From assembly GCA_018873225.1 (NCBI GenBank), contig JAEILZ010000004.1:1922001-1986000 (forward strand): a stretch of DNA of 64,000 nucleotides, read 5' to 3'. The notes under the pieces are model-generated. The model searched no databases. It saw only the letters and a list, made by a program, of their open reading frames with translations, and was not told the origin of the DNA. This DNA comes from [Phialemoniopsis] sp. UDSM-2020 (lineage: Eukaryota; Ascomycota; Sordariomycetes; Thyridiales; Thyridiaceae). Position 1 is the stretch's first letter. Every line of letters starts with the position of its first letter. Shown piece by piece: positions 57,644 through 64,000 of this stretch. Both the position numbers and the translations under genes were made by a program.

Positions 57644-58013
57644 GATAGAGATAGATACTTTGATACCTAATACGCACGTTTCAATTCGTATCGACACCCG
57701 GGGACCCCTGGAACACATCTGCATACCCTGTTACCTCCCTAAACCCCCGCTGGAAATCAGAGCAAATCCGGGGTGCTGTGGAGACTTCGTGGACTTCTCT
57801 CCGCACCACGTCGGCACATCTCCGGCCGAACGCCGCTGTCACAGTAACACGAACATCTTCCGTGGCCAAGACTTGAAAATGTGCTTCTCTTCTGCTATGC
57901 TATGCATGTGTAGCTAGGTCTTTCGCATTTCACATTTGCGGGAGTCGTGTACAGACGCTGCCGACCTTCCCAGGCTCATCTGCTCACCACCCAGCTCTCA
58001 AGCAAGGCCGGTC
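57644..58013. other. Intergenic, DUF4202 to b2-like gene
   Basis: 370 bp spacer. The frame of the next gene stays open upstream of 58014 to 57936, but the conserved cytochrome b5 start follows Met at 58014, so the upstream part is taken as leader. Confidence 0.45.
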
Positions 58014-59660
58014 ATGCCCCGAGTGCTCTCCGCCCAAGAGATCCGGAAGCACAACAGCCCGGACGATCTCTGGATCGCCGTAGACGGCACCGTGTACGAC
58101 ATGACCGAGTTTGCGCCGGACCACCCGGGCGGCCCGGACATCATCCTGCGGCACGCCGGCGGCGATGCCACGGCCGCCTACAACGAGGTCCACGGGCCCT
58201 CGCTCATCAAGGAAGGCCTGCCCGCGGCCAAGCACATCGGCTCCATAGACGCCAGCACCCTTCCCCAACCGCAGAGACCACAGCAGCGGCAACACGATTC
58301 CTCCTCATCATCATCCTCCGGGGCACCACCACCCCAGTCCACATCTCAGCCGCCCTCAAACACCAAGCCCCCGCTGTCGACACTCATCAGCTCCCACGAC
58401 TTCGCCGAGGTCGCCTCCCGCACGTTCACACCCAAGGCCTGGGCGTTCGCCTCCTCGGCCGCCACGGATCTGCACACCCTGCGCGCCAACGCGGGCGCCT
58501 ACGCCGCCGTCGGCCTGAGGCCGCGCGTGCTCGTCGACGTCTCGCGCGTCGACACCTCGGCGCACTTCCTCGGCTGCCCGCCGGACAGGCCGTCGCGCCT
58601 GCCGCTCTTTGCCAGCCCGACCTCGATGGGCCGGCAGTTCCACCCGGAGGGCGAGAGGGAGATCGCGCGCGGGTGCGCCGTGTCCGGGATCCCGCAGTGC
58701 GTGTCAACCAGCGCCTCCTTCCCGCTGCGCGAGATCGTCGAGGCAGGGCGGGAGCGGCATGCCGTGCTAGCTGGAGCTGGAGCAGGGAAGAAGGACGAGG
58801 CAGCGATGCCCATCTACTTCCAGCTCTACGTCGACAAGGACCGGTCCAAGTCGGAGAAGCTGCTGCGCGACGCTGCGGCGCAGGGCATCGCGGCCGTGTT
58901 CCTGACCGTCGACGCGCCGGTGCCGGGCAAGCGCGAAGCCGACGAGCGCGTGCAGGTCGACTCGGCCGTCGTCACGCCCATGACGGGCACGACAGCGCGC
59001 AGCGACAGTAAAGGGGGAGCGCTGGGCCGCATCATGGCGCGGTTCATCGACGACTCGGTGTCGTGGCCCGACATCGAGTGGGTGCGGCGGACTGTCCCGG
59101 GCGTCCCCGTCGTGCTCAAGGGCGTGCAGACGTGGATGGACGCCGTGCGGGCGATGGAGGCCGGCGTCGACGGGATCGTGCTGTCGAACCACGGCGGGCG
59201 GAGCCTCGACACGAGCCCCGCGCCGCTGCTCGTCCTGCTCGAGCTGCACAAGAACTGCCCCGGCGTCTTTGAGCGCCTCGAGGTCTTTGTCGACGGCGGC
59301 ATCACGAGGGGCACCGACATCTTCAAGGCGCTGTGCCTGGGCGCCAAGGCCGTCGGCGTCGGCAGGGGGATGCTGTACGGCGTGAACTACGGCGAAGAGG
59401 GTATCGTGCGGTATATCGATAGTGAGTTTTACTTTGAATCCCTGTGCCAGTTCGGAGCAGTGATACTAAAAAGGCAACCTTACACAGTTCTAAAGGACGA
59501 GCTCGAGACAACAATGAAGATGTGTGGCATCACGAGCCTGGACCAGGTGCATCCCGGCCTCGTCAATACTCTGGCCGTGGACCATCTCATCCCCGGCCCA
59601 GAGGTGCATCCTTATGTCAAGTGGCGTCCATCCAAGGCCAAGCCGAAGAGCAAATTATAG
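58014..59660 (+). CDS. Flavocytochrome b2-like 2-hydroxy acid dehydrogenase
   Basis: Cytochrome b5 domain fused to an FMN-dependent alpha-hydroxy acid dehydrogenase, as in yeast Cyb2, which oxidises L-lactate and passes electrons to cytochrome c. Exons 58014-59421 and 59488-59660 give 526 residues. Heme ligands are His37 (DHPGG) and His60 (NEVHGP). A Ser/Gln/Pro linker (about 84-118) follows. The FMN domain shows QLYV, LTVDAP, VVLKG, LSNHGGRSLD (catalytic His and Arg) and VDGGITRGTDIFKALCLGA. The active-site Tyr143 of yeast Cyb2 (AWAYYSSGA) appears here as Phe145 (AWAFASSAA). No mitochondrial presequence is visible, so it may be cytosolic and use another acceptor or substrate. The 66-bp intron has no stop and would add 22 residues if retained. 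Confidence 0.92.
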   Translation: MPRVLSAQEIRKHNSPDDLWIAVDGTVYDMTEFAPDHPGGPDIILRHAGGDATAAYNEVHGPSLIKEGLPAAKHIGSIDASTLPQPQRPQQRQHDSSSSSSSGAPPPQSTSQPPSNTKPPLSTLISSHDFAEVASRTFTPKAWAFASSAATDLHTLRANAGAYAAVGLRPRVLVDVSRVDTSAHFLGCPPDRPSRLPLFASPTSMGRQFHPEGEREIARGCAVSGIPQCVSTSASFPLREIVEAGRERHAVLAGAGAGKKDEAAMPIYFQLYVDKDRSKSEKLLRDAAAQGIAAVFLTVDAPVPGKREADERVQVDSAVVTPMTGTTARSDSKGGALGRIMARFIDDSVSWPDIEWVRRTVPGVPVVLKGVQTWMDAVRAMEAGVDGIVLSNHGGRSLDTSPAPLLVLLELHKNCPGVFERLEVFVDGGITRGTDIFKALCLGAKAVGVGRGMLYGVNYGEEGIVRYIDSEFYFESLCQFGAVILKRQPYTVLKDELETTMKMCGITSLDQVHPGLVNTLAVDHLIPGPEVHPYVKWRPSKAKPKSKL

Positions 59661-60301
59661 ATGAGTTAGAACAGAAAACAGAGCCACTTGTAGGGTATCA
59701 TTACACTCTACGGGCTGCAATCTCTTGGCTGTGACTACTCGCAGTTGCCAGATGTCTTGTAGTGGATGAGTGACAAGAATGAGACAATGACAATATCTGT
59801 ATCAATTCGAACACCTAGCCAGTCAGGTTCATCAATCACACATCCACAGGCTCTGCTAGAACACGCTGCCATCGCATGCATCGTCACCGAAGTTCCGTTA
59901 TTCGACGCCAATTGCGGACGCCAATTGCACCTGGCAGTCCAACCCAAGCTGGTTCGTCTAATAAAGTATGTCATTATGTATAGAAAGGATATATACGTTA
60001 ATCGGTATCAGAGGATGGGCGTCGGCGAATGTCCGACCAACCCGGAAATTGTGTGCGGAAAAAGATGAGACCTTTCGACCCATGCATGCAGTTTATCCCC
60101 GAGCAAAGAAACAAGCATACGGCAAGAAACCAAGATGCGCTGCCGTCCAAACAAAAACACCCGGGATGAGGCTTTTTCTAAATGAGCGTGGACTCTCTTT
60201 CCATTCCTCTTCTCTGGCTCAGGAGATCGCCTTTCCCCTTTTCTCGCTCTCTCTGGAATACACTCACCAACTCGAGTGCACCCACACTTTAGATTTCCAG
60301 C
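59661..60301. other. Convergent intergenic region
   Basis: 641 bp between convergent genes. No feature was recognised. Confidence 0.45.
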
Positions 60302-61769
60302 TTAGGCAAGCTCCCTCAGCTCCCGGTCCGACCTCTCCGAAGGCAGCTCGGCCGCAAACTCGTGGGGGTGGCCCTGGCCCTGACCGGGCGCCGTCTGGGT
60401 GTAGCCGGGGACGGGCCCGCTCTGGTAGCCCATGCCGGGGCTGGTGTTGCTCGGGCTCACGGCGCTCTGGGGCGGCACGTTGCCCTGGCTGTAGGCCGTG
60501 CCGGTCGGGCTCGAGGGGGCGTAGGGTACGGGCGAGGGCTGCTGGCCGGGGGGCGGCGGCGTGGCGCCGTACGGGTACTGGGGTCCGGGGCTGCCGGGAG
60601 CGCTGCCGGGGTTCTTGGGGTCGTAGTAGGCCGAGGGCGCCATGCTGGCGCGGTTGTCGACGGGCACGAAGCCCTGCGGCGGGTAGCCCTGCTGAGCCAT
60701 CTGAGGGGGAGGTGCGGCGCCGTACATGCCGGGCGGGGGCGGTCCGCCCTGAGGAGGAGGACCTTGCATGTTGGAGCCCGGGGGAGGCTGGAAGGGCGTG
60801 CCCTGCATGCTCTTGTTCTTGCGGCTGCGGCGCATGAGGAAGAAGATGGCGGCGCCGATCAGGGCAATACCGCCGACTCCACCAACAACACCGCCGACGA
60901 TAGCGCCGGTGTTGGACTTGCTGCCCCCGCCGTTGTCGCCGCCGTTCTGGTTGCCACTACCGCCGCCGCCGGTGATGGGGGTGGCAGTACTGCTGCCCGA
61001 GGTTGTCCTGTCGCCGGCGCTGGTGGGGTCGGTCACTGCCGACTTAGACGTGCCCTTGACGGTACGACTAGGCGTGGTGCTGGCATCGGTCGGCTCGTAA
61101 TAGACGGTGTCTGTGCGGTTCATGTTCCTGGCGCATCCGAAGAGCGTGTAGTCCTTGAACACGGGGTCTGCGTAGATATGGGTCACGCATGACGGGTAAG
61201 CGGACGAGCCACTGGCGTGAGTTGTCAGCATTGATTCGCGAGACTCGGGACTTGAGTCGAGAGAGCTTATTACTTACCACCATAGCGTCAGCGAGTTCGT
61301 GGTGTCGGTGTACCTGTTCTCCTGAGATGAATCCAGGCAGATTGTCCAGACAGGGCACTTGGTTGAGCTGTCGGGACAGCAGCCAATCTTCATGTAGTTT
61401 GAGTTGTAGACACACGCCGAGTCGGGGTTGCAGTAGAGAGGAGTATCTGGACGGGTCGATTAGCTGATTACATCCGGGCAGCATCAAGACAAAAAGCATA
61501 CCAGTGTCTCCGCCGACGTAGGCGCAGGTGTTGTCGGTGGACGTGCGCTTGATCAGGTTCATGACATCGACATCTGGGGCCTCAGTAGTAGCAGGTGCCT
61601 CGACGCCGACACGAACGCCGCCGATCAGAGGCATGTAGGCGAGGTCCGTCTGTCTGGCCGGCGACCAGCTGGGCTCTTCCTGGTCCCGACTCCATTTCAA
61701 AGCGCCCTTGAGGGCATTCGCACCGCTCAGCACACAGCTGACGGCCGCGATCCCAGCAAAGCTCTTCAT
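60302..61769 (-). CDS. Single-pass cell-surface protein, sensor-like, Pro-rich tail
   Basis: Three exons read on the - strand, 61769-61502, 61446-61278 and 61211-60302, give 448 residues. Residues 1-19 form a signal peptide (MKSFAGIAAVSCVLSGANA). An extracellular Cys-rich part (CNPDSACVYNSNYMKIGCCPD, CPVWTICLD, CVTHIYADP...FGCARN) is followed by a Ser/Thr/Gly stem suited to O-mannosylation. One membrane helix (about 248-272) comes next, with a basic stop RRSRKNK and a long Pro/Gly/Gln/Tyr-rich cytosolic tail ending in a charged helix (ELPSERSDRELRELA). The layout recalls wall-stress sensors of the Wsc/Mid2 type, but the Cys pattern is not a WSC domain I can confirm. It is likely a plasma-membrane protein of filamentous ascomycetes; its function is unknown. 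Confidence 0.82.
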
Positions 61770-64000
61770 CTTTGGTCCCGTTGAGCTGCGATGAGGGTTT
61801 CCAGGATAAGTCGTCTCAAGACCAATGCCAAGCAAGTCAAGTTGATGTCACAGGAAGAGGACGCTCTGGCTCAAGGGGGAAAAAAGTCACAGGAAGGAGA
61901 GCCAAGCGGGAGATTGAGTCCAGCACGCGTGTAAACGCCGCCTCCTAGGAGGGGACGGGACCTCCCCAGGTTTATGAGACCCTTTGAGGCTCTCTCTGCA
62001 TGGCGTGAGGGCCGGCCTCTTCAGCTGAAGGCAAGCAGAAATTAGGTCGACGAAAGAAGATGCCCTCATTGGTGCATGGGTACCTCTGCTGGAGACAGGT
62101 TCGAGACTAGTCGTCTGGCTGTTCCGCTAGAGAGCACGGGTTCCCACCGCCAGGCAGATTTGAGCAACGACATTCTGCGGCTTTTCGTTTCTTTCCCTGC
62201 AATAGGTACCTCCAGACCGGCCTCCCACCACACGCAGCTGCAGGAGACCCCGGTCGGGACTTTTAAGGACGGTTGTCTCGGAGCCCAGTGCGATTCGCGA
62301 TAACGGGTGAGGGGATCCACGAGGCCAAAAGGCCGGGGGTCTTGGCACGAGCCTGGTTGAGGCATTGGAAGTACGGACTACGCACCGGTGGACTGATTTG
62401 GAAAAACACGAGGCAGATCCGAAGAGCAGGCCTACTGGTCGATACAAGCATTTGTGTGGTTGTGATCGTCCAGCCACCTGCAGGGTAGGCATCGTAGTCA
62501 ACATCCATTGTTTGTACGGATGTTTGTTGGAAGTCTAATCAAGCCACAAATCTCAGTATTGATGGTCTCGTTGTGGGTCTAGAACAGCAAGTGAGGGTAG
62601 CATCCGTGAAGCATGGCTTACACCGGGGCCTGGCTCAGCGCGCCCTCGTTTTCGGAGCCATCACAATCACAAAATGGAAGAGCACAGCGACTCCAACACG
62701 AAGTGTAAGCAGACAGGGTCGCTGGGCAAATACTGGTCCGTCGACCAGGGATCATTGCTGTTCCCATGCTGCGGAATATTGGACACTTGCACCGAAGTGG
62801 GAATGGTGGCGCCCAGCTGGGACAAAGCTGGATGAAGCTGGCCGCGCTAGCTGGACGGCTAGCCATGCCAAGACAGCCAGCTCAGGATGCTAGCCACCAG
62901 ACAGATTGCGAGTGGTGACAGGGGCAGAGGGGACACGGCCAAAAGACTCAACCTCGAGACAACCAAGCATGGGTTTGGTTTGCTAGGCTTGGCTTCCGCC
63001 CTCGTTTTCTCGTTCCCCGATCCACTGGGAGAATCGAGAGGCGCTCCCACGGCAAACAAGCCCGCGGTGCCACCTCAGAGTTTTGTCATTGGGAGTGTCA
63101 CACAATGAGCGACTGCTCAGAGCTTATTAGATTCGACACAGCCACCTGCAATCTCAATTCTCCGAACTGTCGAGGAAAGCACGCGGGGGCTTCGGGGTGT
63201 CACGGGCCATCATCGTGGCCTGAACAGAACTTCTCGTGCCTGTGTGTCAGGATGGTAACTACGAGCGTGATGGTGAAGATGGCTGCGAGGCGCGGACGAG
63301 CGCCGGGGCTTCTCACCACTGCATTCGCCAATGCCAAACCTCGGAACCTCTACGCGGAGCGGTATGATCCCCGGTGCTCCCGTTCTTGTCAACCTCACCT
63401 CTCCGGGAATTTAAACAAACATTATCCCGAATTTTTGTCAGATCCGCACCGTTGCCGGTTGGGCTTTTCCGCACCAGCGCTAGCTTTTTGCCGTTAGCGA
63501 TCGGTGACAGAGCCCGTCGGGAGAGTCTTCAGGGTCCACACTTGTTAGGCATCGGTACTTGCATCGGCCGAAAACCGTTGTGAAGCTTGTCTTGGACGGG
63601 CGACTTCGCGTAGAAGTGATGAAAGAGTTGAAGGATACCACAAGAGAAGGGGATTGCCATAATCAAGCCACTTGTGTGATATATGTGCTTGCATCGCTAG
63701 AGCTCGCATGCATTCGAATCAGATGTTCACAGCCGTAGTGGTAAGGAGGTGCTGCCAGACAGACCATCAGCATCCTTCAACGCGATGCCTAATGATGAGC
63801 TGAGACTCAAATCGACTAGTAGACGGGTGCCTCCGAGATCTTTTGCTAGAATGAAGGCAACCCTTCCACTCTCCGACTTCGAGCTCGTGGCTAACAAGAG
63901 TTGATGACACCGTCTTGCGTTATTTAGGGAATCGATGTTTAGATTCGATTCTATGAAGGGTATTCGATCGATTGAGTATCTTCGACTGTGATATCGTTTG
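61770..64000. other. 2.2 kb terminal region, no gene seen
   Basis: It contains the promoter of the surface-protein gene and no recognisable gene. Frames at 62573-62893 and 63105-63497 (+) resemble nothing known. The sequence becomes AT-richer after 63900. Confidence 0.45.

Noticed and set aside
57947..59011. 354-codon frame on the + strand
   Set aside because: An Arg/Ala/His-rich alternative frame inside the b2-like gene; GC-rich shadow.

Overview
The window is nuclear DNA from a filamentous ascomycete (Pezizomycotina), most likely a Sordariomycete and perhaps Hypocreales. Genes are protein-coding on both strands, separated by a few hundred to a few thousand bases, and interrupted by short (about 50-110 bp) GT...AG introns, several with CTGAC-like branch sites. 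The gene set is typical of this group: saccharopine reductase, a SCAP homologue, an Nkin3-type short kinesin-3, a PPPDE-thioredoxin-PUL protein and a divergent 14-3-3-like protein. The order-level guess rests on protein resemblance remembered from related genomes and was not computed.

Layout. 1-307 holds the last two exons of a PfkB sugar kinase cut by the window edge. 308-11987 is an 11.7 kb stretch with no credible gene. It carries simple repeats and an unusual density of the 9-mer TACTCCGTA / TACGGAGTA. From 11988 onward the window is gene-rich, with 22 further genes: an acidic-tailed conserved protein, lys9, las1, glo2, a degenerate EF-hand protein, an eIF4E/4EHP-like cap-binding protein (-), a Ser-rich nuclear-type protein, a heme-oxygenase-like tail-anchored protein (-), an SLC35F5-type transporter (-), ypt7/Rab7 (-), a Mg-chelatase-like protein, gda1 (-), the PPPDE-thioredoxin-PUL protein, short kinesin-3, a JMJD7-type hydroxylase (-), SCAP, the 14-3-3-like protein, a SANT protein with hexapeptide repeats (-), a DUF4202 protein, a flavocytochrome b2-like dehydrogenase, and a single-pass cell-surface protein (-). 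The last 2.2 kb looks empty.

The genes are mostly housekeeping and do not form a metabolic cluster. Shared themes are membrane traffic and sterol sensing (ypt7, gda1, SCAP, kinesin-3), RNA and translation (las1, the eIF4E-like gene, the JMJD7-type gene) and core metabolism (lys9, glo2, the b2-like enzyme). All exon boundaries were worked out by hand from reading frame, splice consensus and family alignment. No tRNA, rRNA, CRISPR array or intact transposon was recognised. I see no convincing undescribed system. The best leads are the motif-rich gene-free 12 kb, active-site changes in the b2-like and 14-3-3-like proteins, and two very long gene-free upstream regions.
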